DNA of 64,000 bases from Panagrolaimus kolymaensis (lineage: Eukaryota; Nematoda; Chromadorea; Rhabditida; Panagrolaimidae), in the NCBI GenBank assembly GCA_028622995.1, contig JAJQJQ010000071.1, positions 496,001-560,000 of the forward strand. Reading direction: 5' to 3'. The translations under genes and the position numbers were made by a program. The notes under the pieces were generated by a model, which did not search any database, was not told where the DNA came from, and was given only the letters and a program-made list of their open reading frames with translations. Positions 36,241 to 50,170 of the stretch are shown piece after piece; the stretch's first letter is position 1, and every line of letters starts with the position of its first letter.

Positions 36241-39200
36241 ATTATTTTCAAAAACCCAAAAAAGTTTGTACTTTTTTTTCTCTCTCGAGCTACCGTATTT
36301 TTTTTGTCGTCGTCTTGTTTGACATTGAAATTTACAACAAACAACAAAAAAGATTTTTTGATTTTTCTTCTCTCGATTTACTTCACAAAAAAATAATAAA
36401 AATAACTACAGAATCATCAAACAAGATTAAGAAAGAGAGAAAAAGAATAAAATGTGTCATAAGTATTACCTTGTACCAGGGAGAAAAAAAACTTTTGTAA
36501 AGACACACAAATAAACGAGAGAAATAAGAAAGAAAAAAGTAAGGAGAACAACAGAAGCTTCTTTGTCATAGTCAACGATGCCCTTGTCCCTTGTCAAAAA
36601 AGAAAAGATGGAAGGAAGGAAGGAAGATGATTTTGATATACTTCTTAAAATTTTAACATACTTAAAGGTAAAAAAATAAAATCTAAACTCAGCTGGAAGC
36701 CTTGATGATGATGCAGTAACTCCATACTCCATGGGCGGTCAAATATATACACATACATAAACACCAGACGCGCAGCAGAAAATGGAGTTACATAGTTATC
36801 GTGTTTTTTTCTTAACTTGTCAGAACAGGAACAAAAAAAATATGTAGAAGGTCATTTAAAAAGAGTGAGTAAAAATTATGGGAATAAAAAAGAATAGGAG
36901 GAAGAAGAAGATGGGAAGTGATGATTACAAGCTGTTATTGTTGCTGCCACAGGGAGAAGAAAAAAATTGTGGTGGAGTAACTTAAAAATAGAAAGAAAAA
37001 CGTTAAAAAATTAAAATGGAAATTAAGAAATCAACAAAAAAATATGCTAAATATTTTGGTTGCATTTTTTAACTAAAATTGACACAGCTATTTGACGCCG
37101 CTCAAAAATCGAAGCTCAAGCATGAGTAACAAAATTTCATAGCTCTAAAACTGCTCAAATTTCAATCACTAAAATCGATTTACTTTTGGTACTTCCAAAT
37201 TTCCCAATGAAAACCCAAATTTTTGAGCTTCTTGATCTCGAAACTGAAGTGGATCCGGTCCATAAACTTTTAACTAATTTTTTTCCACCAAATTCCAAAA
37301 AACTAATCATAAAAAAGTCATAAAAAGAATTTTATCACGAGATTTTCTTTCTCTCTGTTTCTTCACCAATCATTTTCTTCCGCTGTTTATTATTAAAACA
37401 AACATGAAAAAATGTTGTTTTAAACCCTGATCATCATCAACAACAGCCAAATCAAAAAAAAATCAAAAAAAATTAATGAAGAAAAAGAAGAATCATCATT
37501 ATTACATTCCTTCCATTTTCTTTTTCCGTTTCTCTTTCTCTTCGCTTTTTATTCATGCCTTTGATTAGAGAAAAATGAATGTTAAACATTATATCACACG
37601 AATAAATAAAAAAAGTTCATGACAAGAAACAGAAAATTGATGCATAAACATTACATTTGTTTTTTTCAATTTTGGTGGTTTTTCAATGAATGTTTTTTGA
37701 CATCATTGGCGAAAAAAAGAATGGAATACAAAAATTTTTGGAAGGAAGAAAAAAATAACACAGGAAGAATCAATTTTTTAAAAAGCTGAAAAAAGTGGCA
37801 AAGGAAAAACGGGAAGAAATCACCGGTTAAAATTTTTGGGTATTGGGTTTTTTGTTTTCTTGCCTATTTTATTTTAGAATTTGCTTCAAAATTTTGACTT
37901 TGCTTCGAAGTCTAAAAATATTTAAAAAAAAACACTCAAATTGAAGCAGAAATAAAAAAAGTAACCAAGAAAGACATGGAAAATGGTAATAATAACACGT
38001 CGAAGACATGACAAAAAAAAAGCAAAAGAAATTTCTTCAAACACGCTAAACAACAAAAAAATGAAGAAAAATAAGTAATGTCAAAACCGGAGATTCGACA
38101 AAAATAAAAATTAAAAATAACAAAAGTACAAAAACATATGTATGCATGCCCCAACGAAAATGAGAAGAAAAAAGTTACTATTGTTTTTATTCTTTTTTAG
38201 ATGTTAAAGCAAGCATAAATACAAAAAATTCCAAAAAAGCTGAGCATTGTTTTAAAGTTTTGTTTGAAAAAAATGTTGCCATTTTAAGACACTTACACTT
38301 CTATTTTTTTTTTTCTTGAAAGACAGTAACGCTAAATGCAGCAGTGGCTTACATAGTTCACAAAAAGGTCAAGTCCTTAAAATTTTTTTTAGAATTTTAA
38401 AGAACAAAAAACTCAACAACAACAAAAAAATACATAGCGTGACAATGATGCTGATGATGCCAGTCGAGGAAAGTTTTTAAAATTAGAATAAAATTTTGTT
38501 TTGTTTTCAACTCAAAAAATGAAAAAAGAAAAGTAATGAGAAGAAAAAAAATGGGCGGAGGCTAATAATTATTAAGGTAGCAGCAACACTGAAGTAACTT
38601 ATTAATATACATTTGACATTGAATTTAGTCGTCGTTAATGAAAGAGATAGTAATCAAAAGAAACCGTTATTTTTTGCTTTTGTTTTACACACAAAAATTT
38701 ATTTTTTAGACTCCACCTTTTTTTCCTTCTCTTTCCGCTTAACTCACTTGTTCGGCTGTTTTTGCTACTTTGCGCGTCGTCGCATCATCGCTTGCTTTTT
38801 TTTTGTAACTGATACCTCTCTCATTTTTTTTTTCTGCTCGAGTTAGTTAAATTCGTGTTATTTTTTTGTTTCGTTGTTTGTCCTTCAAAAAAAAGCACTA
38901 CCTAAAAATCTCGACAATTGAATTTCCAACCCCAAAAAAAACTTTAATAATGGTGAACAAAATTTTTTTATTATAATAAAAAAACTCCGCCTTTTTTCAT
39001 CCTCATTGGAGGCGGAGATGAGAGATGTTCAACATATGTTTCAACCGTCACGGACAAACATCGAAAACTAAAACCTAACCGACGAAGGAAAAGAAGAAAA
39101 AAAGAGAGCTTTGTTTCCTCTTTTTGAAAGAAAAACACGGGTTTGCGCTTGTTTTCAACGACAACGCCGACGACGACGACAAAAAGAAAGAAAAAAAAGG

Positions 39201-42200
39201 AGAAGAGAGTGGGTTACTGTAAAAATGCAAAAAAGCGTGTTTTTCAAAAACATGACAACCATGTTTTACTACTTTCATCCATGATTGGCCGCAATTTTTT
39301 TTGCTTATAAACCCAGCAAAAAATGTTCGAACACAAAATAGAATAATAAATCCACGAAAAGAAAAAAAAAGGAAAGAGCCTCTAAGGGAATGGTGAAGAA
39401 AAAAAATGTGCACTAAAGTAATGGATGAGGTCTTCTCTCTCTCAGTCTCAAAGTGTTGCGGTGACATTATTAAACATACATATTAAATGAAAGATGTGCT
39501 GCCATCATTATTTTTTTAATAGAAAATGTGTGAGATTTAAGTAAGTGATATTCATCCATCTCATTCTCAATCCATTGCCATTTAAAGCAGGTGTTAAAAA
39601 AAACTACTAAAATTAATGGCGATAAATGCTTTTTTATTTTGTCATCTGGACATTTTTTTTGTTTTGTTTTTGATTTGATGAGATTAGTTTAATGATTTAA
39701 TGACAACAAAAATTAGGTTTAGAAAAAATATTTTATGGAGGCGAAGATACTGTAAACGCAGAGATTTTTAATGACGACAGGCGTTAAGAAATTTGAGTAT
39801 TTAGGCGCCAAAACTGACGGAAAAAAATTCGAAATGGGTTTTCAAAACAAAATAATTAAAATACCTCAATGGCCTACCAAAAATTTTTAAAACTAAAAAT
39901 GAGAAGTCTAGGGTCTAAAAAGTTAATAACATTCCAAACAGAAATAAAAATCAAAAAAGCCTCCACTTCTCTTTCCATTTTCAACTCAAAAAAATATATA
40001 AAAATCCAGCTTCTGTTAGCTTTTTAAATTCATCGACAACATTTCTTTAGCACTTACATTTAGCAATAATGACGATGTGATGAATTAACTAACTACAGTC
40101 GTTTAAAAGCATCAGTTTCATTTTAGAATTTTTTATTTTTACTTTTGAAGAAGTACTCACAGAAAAAAAAGCGCAACTAACGAATAAATAAAAAAAAGTG
40201 ATGTTGCTACCGTTGTTGTGTTTGTTTGTCATCATCATCATTTTTGAGAATCTTATGTTGCTATTAAAATTATTCTATTCCTCTTCAAATCTTCTTAATA
40301 TCATATTAGCTGCTGCAGTATCGCTAATTTAAAAAAAAGTTTTATATCTGACAGACAAACAAAACAAAAAAAAAAGCTTGTTGATAGCAAATTTTTATTA
40401 ATTGAAAGAGAAGAGTGTTAATCTCAAGAAGCAGTTAGCGCAAAAAAAAAACTCTTTTTCGTCTCTAAAGAATTTTGTTGATGTTCGGGTTGCTTGAATT
40501 GAATTTGATGGTTGGTTGGTGATGTTGAATATATGTGTATGTGTTTAATATGTATATTCTCACTACTCTTAACTCTCTCTTTTTTTTTATTCTTCGCGAA
40601 TGCAAGCAATCAAAAAAAAGCAAGCATACCAGTTGTGTAAATAATCATTCACCCAACCAACCAAGCAACCAATGAATTTCAAATCACTTTTCTTTTTTAC
40701 AATGAAAGAAAGCATCTAATCTGATTTAAAAATATATTTATTTTAAAAAAAAAGCAAAGCAATATCGTTGAGACTACTATTAACTTAACTACTACACTCA
40801 CTCACAATCAAATATACATAAATATACATATGCATATCGATGCTATTGCTGTTGCTACCATCTCATCATCTTCATTCTCAGGAGAGAAAGAAAAAGAAGA
40901 AAAAGAGAAAAGAGGATTTTCTAAACACTTAAGAATTAAAGGAGGAGCGGTGGCGGCGAAAAAAAAGAAATAATAATATTAACTTTTTTTAATGATGAGG
41001 CAGGCAGGCTACTAGCTAACTGAGAAGTGGAATGAAGAATTATCGTCGTCAATAATACATCAAAAATACCAAATCTTCTTCTTCATCTTTTTTCAATAGC
41101 AGCTAATTTGCTTGCTTGCTTGGTTTTGATTTTGCTTTTTAAGTTTGGTGTTTATCGAAAAAAAAATGAAATGAAAAACGGGAGCGCAAACGAGGAGAGA
41201 GAGAAGAAAAAAATAGAGTTAACATTAATTCAAGTATGCTTCTGACAAGCGATCTCTAACATACATCCAACGTGATGAGAGAACTTTGCTACTGTAAACG
41301 AATGAGAGAAAAAAAATAGAAAAAGGTTAAATGAAAATCAAGGAGAATAATAAAAAATAAAAGGTAAAATTATAGGGAAAAATTTAAAAAAAGTTGGGTA
41401 AATATAAAAAAAAGTTATTCAAATTAACAAAATTATTATTTTGACGCAGTTTCGAGGTTGCTTGATAGGGCCAAAGCAAGAATTTAGTTAGGAGCCAAAA
41501 ATTTGCGATTCACAGAAATTTTTTGCAAAATAAATAAAAAAGCTTTTACAACAAAATCCACCATCTTTCATGGAAATCATTGACCCTGCCTCATTTTTTC
41601 TACCCTACTTTTTTTTCTTCTTCCAAAAAGAGGCCTTGAAACTTAACCAAACTTAAGTTCTTGTTTTACAACAATTTAATCACTCTTCTTTTTCTTTTTA
41701 AATATTCTTTTTTAAACCCCAAACAACAAAAATAACAAATTTTTCTTATGTCTAGTTTTTCTTTTTTTTTTATTGATGACAAGAGGTCCTAAAACAATTT
41801 TAGATCATTCAGTCATCATCATCTTATCCTCGCCTCTTCCATTTCGATGATGGCCGGCGATCTAATATTTTTTATTTAAAACTTTTTTATTTGTGATCGT
41901 CGTCGTGGTCATCTCGTCATTTTTATCGTCGTTAAGATAAATAACATGTATGCATGCATGTATCTCTCATATCATAAAAATGTGAATATATAATAATCAT
42001 CATCTCTCGCAACAACAAAAAAACCACGAAAAAAAAAGAAGAAAGAAAGAATTATTATTAATGTTTGATGACATATTAAAATTATTAAAATCTCTTTCTT
42101 CTTTTATTTCTTTTTTTGCCTTTGGGGAAAGGAAGAGAGCGCAGAATAAATAAGAAAGGCGATTGATATGATGATGATTTTTGTCATATCAAATAAACAT

Positions 42201-45200
42201 GAAATGGAATCACTTTTTTTTTTAATATCCTTGCTACTACTACTGATTTCAAAAAGGCAACGATGACGACGACAACGACATTGTTCTCGTTTTAAATAAT
42301 TTTTGATTGAAAAATTTTAAAAACATGAATCTTAAATGAAAAATGGATTTGTTTTTAGAAAGTTTGAGAAAAAGGCAGAAATATTTAATTTTATTTAATT
42401 TCACAAATGAGCTTTGATTTTTTTTTTTTGGGCTCGATGTAACTAAAACTCAACTACAAAATTTTTTTAACAAATATAGTTAAACTACTGCCTTGAAATA
42501 GCAGCTATTTTTCTACAAATTCAAGACGAAATAAAAGAAAATCCAAATTAGAAAACTTATCCAACTCACTTTCTCAAGTTTAAGCTTAAAATATAAAATA
42601 AATGCAAAATACAAAAATGAGAGATTTAAGGTGTATTATTGATTCACATTCATTAATTTGACAGATGAAGCAGGAATCGGAAGTAAGTGAGTGTGTATGT
42701 TGCAAAAACATTATTTCTTCCGAAAACCTGTCAAATATAAATTTTTTTTTGTTTGCTGCTTCACACAACCAAATAATTCTCGTAAACAAAACATTTTTTA
42801 TTTTGTCAATCAGATTGTGGGAGATGGAAGATGGAAGAAAGAAAGTAAAAAAAAATGAAGCTGTCAAACAGCGAGTTTCCGGTGTTTGTTAAAAAAAATA
42901 GAGTAAATGTGTCAAATAAAAATTATAAAACATTAAATAAAAAAGTTTTTTCATTTAAAGTTTTATTTGTAAAATGTTTGTTTTTCCCATTTTTTTTTCT
43001 TGTTGGCTTTGGCGATTTTTTCCTTTGAATACTGTAAGAAAAAAGGAGGAGGAATAAAAAAAAGTTTAAATTGAGAAAAAGAATAGTGAAAGCAACAAAA
43101 AAAGTGACAAATCACAAACACGAGTTTTTATTTTTTGGGTGTGGTTGGTAACTCACAAAGCAGCGAGAGTCTATTTGTTGAAGGAAAAAAAGAGGAAAAG
43201 AAAGTAGCAAACAAGCCAAATAAAAAATGAAAACTGATGAAGGCTTTTTTTAAGGAGTCTCAAAACATGAATCCCATCAAAATTACCTATCATAATTTAT
43301 CGCAAAGGAAGCTGCCGATTAAATACACGAAAAACTGTTATTTTATTTTTTCGCCTGCTTTTTTGTCCCCTTGAAAGCAAAAACACAACTGGCTAGTTTG
43401 CATTTACCCCATTTTAAATATTTGATGGCCTCTCTCTATTATCTAAAAGCAAGGTTTCTTAAAACAAAACATTTTTAGCAGAAACAAGAATGAAATCAAG
43501 AAGACGACAACGAAACATCGACGACAATGTGCATGAAAAATGAGTAAAAAGCAAACATCCGAAGAAGCCTATCTTTTCTTTTCACACTTTTTTATCCGAA
43601 AAAAAGATGGAAAAAGAAAAAGTGATACTTTGGTTAAAAACATACACACAGGAAAACAACTTAAAAGCAGCGAAGAAATATATGTATGTATGTACTACAG
43701 TAAGTAAAACATACAACTTAAGAAATATGTTTCAAGCCCAAAAAATTTATATTAAAACAAAAGCTACCACACACTTGCAAGAGAAATCGCTTGCTTGCAT
43801 CTTTTTTTCTTTTTTTGAATTCTTAGAAGAAAAAAATAAGGAGTACTCAATTAAGCATTCGTTTTTGTCGAGCGAGAAATAGAAAAATAAAAAGAATAGA
43901 ATATCGCTTACATTTTCAAGAAGTAAAAAAGAAAGAATAAGAAAAAAGAAGTAGGAACATTATTGGTGGTGGTGGTTGTAGTAGTTGGTTTCCCATCAAC
44001 CAACAACACTCCTCTCCTATCAACATCGTGGGAATTGTGAGCGTCTGCTTCTTCTTCTTTTCAGCCTGGCATCAATGATGATGGCTTGCTTGCTTGTAAA
44101 TGAGAGAGATAGAAATTTATGAAAGTAAGTTGGAGCACAATCAAAAGAAGAAGAAAAAAAACAAAAGAATGACAGAAGGAAATTTGTGAATACATAAAAA
44201 GACGGAGTAAAAAAAAGTTTTGGTGTGAATTTTTTTTAATTACATGAAAAGTTTTTAAAATATGGTAATAATATTGGGAAAGTAAAATTAGGATAAAGAA
44301 AATTCTCGCAAGGGAACGTCAACGAAATAATAATTTTTTTATTGTAAAATCGAAAAAGCAAATTAAACTTCGCTGGAAAATCTGGAGAGAATTCAATTTT
44401 TGTTTTTTAATTTTGCTTTCTAAAACAGAGGATAACTCTACCCAATAATAAAAATATGCAATTCCATTTTTTTTCCTCTCATTTTTATCCATGCTTTTTT
44501 TTTTGCCGACGCATCCTCCTTTTTTGCTTCTTCTTTTCATTTTGTTTTATTTTGTTTGCCAAATAATATCAATTCAATTCCTTCTTTAAAAGCGTGTTTA
44601 CACAAATTAAAAACCACCATCAACCACAACTCCATCTATCTATCATCATCATTTTTTCTCATCGTGGTTTCATCAAAAAAGAAAAAAGAAAGAAGATTCT
44701 CAATTTCTCATTTACACTTTTTTTAAAGCAAAGTTTAAACAAAAAAAAAGAAGAAGAAAAAATTAAGTTAAGCAGCAGTTAAGCTTCTTTTGTTTTTACC
44801 ATATCTTTCTTTCTTTTTCGAGTTTTCAAAATATAAAAAAAAAGAAACAGTAACAACAAACAAGCGAGTAAATTAAAAGTATCTAAAAAAGCAGCGCTAA
44901 TTTAACGCCAAAAAAATTAAGTTCTTTTCTAAAACACGATTGGTTGGATGTTTGGGTTTTTTTTTCTTTCGATGGTGATTTTGTTTCGGTTCGCCACGAC
45001 AATGCGTTTTCCATTTTTTCTTTTGATGAAAACGACGATGATAGGTTTTTAGAAGATTAACACTGAATCAAAATAAACCATTTTCTTTTCTTTCTTCTTT
45101 TTTTGTTATATTAAATATATTTATTTAAAAAAAGAAGAAGAGAGAAGAAGAAGATGATCTGAGAAAATGAACGACGATGAAGAAGAAGCGACGGCGGCGG

Positions 45201-45264
45201 CGACGAAGCAATGCGCGAAGAGTAATTTGAGTAGATTTTTAGAATTTAAGCTTTACTGCATTTT
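36241..45264. other. Gene desert upstream of the Iroquois gene, part 1
   Basis: No coding exon is supported. The region has dispersed short patches richer in G and C: 36715-36790, 38745-38800, 38985-39020 (CTCCGCC/GGCGGAG inverted pair), 39160-39185 (GAC repeats), 40935-40965, 41820-41960 and 42255-42285. Short simple repeats based on GAT, GAC and GCTT recur. Most open frames are low-complexity by-products of A/T runs. Confidence 0.45.
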
Positions 45265-45290
45265 TCGCTCTCTCTCTCTCTCTCTATAAA
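45265..45290. repeat. (CT)n microsatellite
   Basis: A run of about ten CT units, CGCTCTCTCTCTCTCTCTC..., inside AT-rich DNA. Confidence 0.9.
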
Positions 45291-48109
45291 GTTATTATAC
45301 ATCATATACCGAAAAATAAAGCGATTTACCCTCATTTTTCGGTAAAATTCACACAAGCATCTTTTTTTTCTATATTTTATTTATTTATACATAAATGATT
45401 GACCGATTAACTTTGTCGTAGTCGTTGTTGAACGGCGGCGGCATAACAAAAAAATAAAAAATGGATTTGTCATAGTCAATTTGGATAAGAAGTTGATTTT
45501 TTTTTTTGGGTTTTATGAGAGGATGAAATTTGATTATTTGCAAATAACCGTTTAAAAAAAGAGAGAGAGAAGAGTAGTAAAAACAAATGAGCTTTGGTGG
45601 CAGCGAAAGAATTAAGTTAATATGACAAGGTTAATGATAATTTGTTTCTAAAAGATTATCTTTTAGAACTACAGTAAGAAAAAAGGGCGTGGCACGACTA
45701 GTTAAAAGTGGCATGCTCTAAATAGGGATTGAAAGTTTCCTCGGCACCTAGAGTTGATAAACATGGTTTCGATCAGATTCAATAATTAAAAAAAAACTCT
45801 TCAATATTTTAAAACTTGTTCAAAAAAAAGTAAAAGCTAATATTTTTTCCCAAATTAAATTTAGCATTTTAGGAGAAAAAAAAGGCCTATTAAAGTTTCT
45901 CAACAACAACACCATCATCATTAAACAACATCCATTGGACATGGCCATTAAAATGTTTGATACACATACTTACATTCTTGTCGTAACAACAACATCAACT
46001 AAATTTGTGGAGTAAGTAAGTACATAAGTAACAAAGTAATAATAAAAAAAAGCAATGAGAAGCGAAAAAACACATTTCATTTAGACATAAAAAAAGAAGA
46101 AGAAGAGAGAGAGAATAGAGTGTAAAGTATTAAGTTGTGTAATTAAACCACCACAAATAAACACAAAAATGGCATGTCCAAAATATTTTTCTTTTGCCCT
46201 AAAGGAGTGAATGTTTGCGGTCGTTGTTGTAAGCATGAAATAAAAAAAATGTGATGACATTGCTTTTACTTGCTTGTTTCTCGCATTTTTTTTAGTAGTA
46301 GTATCATCAAAATTGTTTTTAAAGCAAACAAAATGAAAATTAATGAAAAAAAAATTAAATGTGTTAAAATAAGTATGAAAATCTTTTTTAGTTTTAGGAT
46401 CGCTGAAAAAAAAAAAGAATTGTAAGCTGTTGAAAAAAATTATGAGTTTGTAAGAGGAATCGGATTAACCAGAAATTATTTTGGGTATCGCCGCGAATTT
46501 TTATTAATACTGAAATTTGGAATAAATATTTTTTGCATACAGTCAAACATTCTTCCTTATCCACCCTTCACTTTTTTTCATCCTTTTAGCGCCATTTCAA
46601 AAATATTTTTTCTACAACATCAAACAAGAAAAAAAAGAAGAGAAATAAAAATGAGTTTTAATCATACATGAAAAACGATGCATTAAAACATTGAGACTCA
46701 AGGGAGATAAAAAAAAATAAAAGGCAAGAAAAAAGAAAAGAAATTTTTTAATAGAAAACAGAGATTTCTAGCTTTATTTTTCTGAAAACTTTAACTAAAT
46801 GCTGCTGTGTTGTTGCATGCATGTTCTCCTCGTTTGCTATTGTTGAGTTTTATTCGAGATGGAAACACAGTAGGAATCAAACAAAACAAAAATAAAACGA
46901 CAACGCAAAAATACGCAATAAGAATTGAACATAAAAGTGAGTGAAAGAGGAAAATAAAAAGAAGGGCACAGCAGAAGATCTCGATTAGATAAAAACATAG
47001 TTATAAAAATAGAGAGAGAAAAAAAAGAGAGGAGTGAAGCAACAGCGGAAGTTGTGTAAAGCATGGCATTTTTTCTTTTTCTTCTTAATGATGTTAATGA
47101 TGATGATTATTTTGTTTTGTGGTGGATAAAGAAGAAAAGGAGAAGTGTGTAATACATAGATGTTGATGATTAAAATCATATCAAAAAAGAAAAAAGAAGT
47201 AATTTGTTAATACACAAAAAATGAAGATGAAAAAAATTAAAGGGATTGATTGACTCTTTTGTATAAAAAAAATATATCTGAGCTTGAGCCTTTATTTCAG
47301 GCGAGTTCTCAAAGTTCGAAAAAAATATTACAAGAAAAAAACAATTTAGGTTTTGGACAAAAAGATAGTAATTCAAAAAAATAATCGTTCGTCAAAGTTT
47401 GATTATTTTCATTTTTTCTTGGTGGTAAGATATGAAACTTTTCAAGACTTGCTAGGAAACTAAATATTTTATCTAAAAAACTTTCAACCAAGTTTTTTAC
47501 AACCAAATAAATATTCGCAAATTTATATGTCTCATTACTACCGTACTTTTTTCGACACATGTTAACCTCGCCATTTGACTAATATTTTTTTTTCTTCACT
47601 CCTCCTCTTCTTCATCCATTTTTGCCTTGTTCTCATTTTTATTTTATTTTATTTTTCATGTCACGCATGTTAGTTGTTATGTTTGTATTCATTTCGCTCT
47701 TTCTGATTCTTGCAGGAATAAAAAAAAAGCATGGATACCTACATTAATTTTTTTCCACTTCAATAAGTTCTTTTTTTAATTTTTTCGTTCATCATCAAAG
47801 AGAGAAAGAAAAAGGGTAATTTTCACATTTAATAATATATACCTTTTAACCTCGTTTTTTTTTTTCTTCTTTTGCCGATATACAATAATAACTTACAATA
47901 TTTTTTTAATGTCGTCAAAATGACAGACACGACAGGCAAAAAGCAAAAAAGTAAGTAAAGTAAAGAGAAAAAGAAGTATGTAAAATGACCGTTTTTAGCA
48001 TCAAAGGAGGCAGAGAGAGAGACAGAAAGAAAAAAGGAAGGGGAAAGAAAAAAAAATTGAAATGAATCCGTCCGAGTTAAAAATAAATAATTTTATTATA
48101 ATAATAATC
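45291..48109. other. Gene desert, part 2
   Basis: No supported exon. It contains a slightly GC-richer segment at 45680-45790 (with GTGGCACGACTAGTTAAAAG) that is vaguely tRNA-like, and otherwise A/T tracts with GA-rich runs. Confidence 0.4.
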
Positions 48110-48138
48110 GAGTAAGTAAGTAAGTGAGTGTGAGTGAA
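48110..48138. repeat. (AAGT)n/(GAGT)n short tandem repeat
   Basis: A repeat of GAGTAAGTAAGTAAGTGAGT followed by GTGAGTG; a similar GAGCGAGTGAGTGAGTG occurs near 48353. Confidence 0.8.
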
Positions 48139-49779
48139 ATGGTGTTGATTCGTTCGGCGTTTTATTTTTTTGCACAGTCAAAAAAAAATGCGGGTCAAAC
48201 ACAAAATAAAAAAAAATTGTGGAAGGAAGGAGAGAGAAAGAGAGAATAAATTAAAACAAGTGTGAACAACTGTAAATAATGATTTGAATAATATTGTTTT
48301 CATTTTTATTAGGATTTTTTAAAAATAAAAATGAGAAAATGATGGATTTTGATGAGCGAGTGAGTGAGTGTTACGGTAATGAGGTAGTTAAAAATGTGAT
48401 GATTGAAAATGAAACGAAAGAAAATAAATGAAGGAAGGCAATTAAAGAATTAGTCAATTGACTCGAATATCAAAAAAATGAAAGAATGGGTAAATGCCAG
48501 ATGTTGTTAGTTAAATAATAAGCCACAAGAATGAAAACAAGAATCTTTTTTTTCCAATTTTGTCTTAAGACAATTCTTTTTTTTACTGTAACAAAATTGA
48601 AGATAGTAATGCATTTTCAGCAATATTCGAAGGAAATTTGTTACTATCATAATTTTTTTTCTTGCAAAAAAGCTTCAAAGCATTTTTTTAAGATCCATAA
48701 ATATTGCGGTTTTTTGTTTGTTTAATAATATTTTTTCTCTTTTTTATTAAAAAAAAATAGAGATATGTTTGACACATCTGGAAACAATGATGTTACGAAA
48801 AAAAATAAAAATAAAAATAAAGAGATGATGATGAGGATGATTTGTGTGAAATGAGGCACTTTTTAAAAAAAAAAATAAAAGAATTGGCTGACTTTAAAAA
48901 GAAAAAAAATGAGATTTGTTAACAAAATGATAAATTACTTTTTTTCCATCTTTTTTTCTTCTTCTTCAATGTGTGTGGTTAAAAAATAAAAATGTGTGAT
49001 AGTTAGTTATTAATATAACTTTTATATGGATTTGCCAGGTGCCAATAAAACCAATAAAAAAAATTTTAAGTTAGAAGAAGAAGCAAGCCACATTTGTTTT
49101 TTTAGAGTGGTGCCTACAGTATCCTTCTCTTTTTTTTCTTTAACCTCGATTATAATAAGATACTTCACAAAAATGTTATTTATCTTCCACTTTTTTTTGT
49201 TTTGTAAATTTAAGCTTCATAAAAACAATCACTTTAAAACTTAAAAAGGAAAAGTGTCGAGAGTGAATCAGTCTTTATGCTTTCTCTTTTGTTCTTTTTA
49301 TTTTTTGCGCTCAGATTATTGCTATTTTTTTTGTTGGTAATGTTTATCTCCCACTTAAAGGTAGTCAACAACGATTTAGAGACAAAAGCGGAAAAACAAT
49401 TCACTTCACTTCATTTTTTTTTATTTTGCTTTGAAAGGAAAGAAAGCAAAAAAAAAATCAGTGTGTTTGAGGACATTGAAAATAAAGAGAAGAATGAATG
49501 AGAGTCAATGACACTAGGTTCATTCATTCAATTTTTTGTTTTTGGCGCGGTATTTGTGTTTGTTGTTGTCATCATCATCATCGGGCTCGTCGCTTGCTTT
49601 TAACTTTTTCCTCTTTATTTTTTTTTCACTTGAAAAGCTGTCAATCGTTCTATCGCTTTTTTCTCTTTGCTTGCTTGGTTGCTAGTGTTTCACTTTTTTT
49701 TCTTCTCGCGAGATAAAAAAAAGGGGTTTGGCATTTTTATTTGTGTGTTTGCGGTTTTGAGCTTTCAATTTAATCGCTT
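48139..49779. other. Gene desert, part 3
   Basis: AT-rich with GA- and T-rich tracts; nothing that supports a gene or RNA. Part of it (49560-49700) begins the GC-richer zone described next. Confidence 0.4.
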
Positions 49780-50170
49780 CCTTTTTTTGCGCAGCAGCAG
49801 CAGCGGCATTTTTCCTTTTTTGTGGCTGCTATTTTTTTTTTGTTGTTGTTAAAGTTAGGGCGATCGCCAGCCATATCTGTCACCGATGTCGTTATTGTCG
49901 GAAGTATTTGTGTATTTGTGCGCAAGCAAGCGATCATGCTTTTGTTATATTTGGATATCCCGTTTCACTCTCATCCTCATTTTCACTCGAAATAGAAAAG
50001 AACTATAAATATACAAAAAAGCTAGTGTATTGTAAGCGCAGATGTTATTTATACTTCTTTTTTTCTGAGTCTATTTTTGTTCTTCATGAAAGCAACCGAT
50101 CGCCGCCGAATGTGTTCTCGTTCACCTTCGAATCAATGAACAGCGGCGGCAGCAGCGACCATAGGCTTTT
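49780..50170. promoter_or_regulatory. GC-richer island, candidate regulatory element
   Basis: It stands out from the background through CAGCAGCAGCAGCGGC, the palindrome GGCGATCGCC (about 49859), CACCGATGTCG, GCGCAAGCAAGCGATC, AACCGATCGCCGCCG and CAGCGGCGGCAGCAGCGACC. The one long frame across it (49908-50183) shows no recognisable domain. The element lies about 18 kb upstream of the Iroquois gene; an enhancer, or a promoter or first exon of an unseen gene, would both fit. This is inference. Confidence 0.3.

Noticed and set aside
36466..36732. Minus-strand frame starting MEYGVTASSSRLPAEFR as a possible first exon of the Iroquois gene
   Set aside because: The only nearby donor (GTTTAG) is weak and leaves phase 2, which does not match the phase 0 acceptor at 31624; the rest of the frame is AT-driven.
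38985..39020. CTCCGCC/GGCGGAG inverted pair as a terminator or RNA hairpin
   Set aside because: Only a 7-bp stem with no transcript context; likely chance or a paired binding site.
45680..45790. tRNA-like stretch (GTGGCACGACTAGTTAAAAG ... GGTTTCGATC)
   Set aside because: A and B boxes match poorly and no cloverleaf can be drawn; left as unexplained GC-richer sequence.
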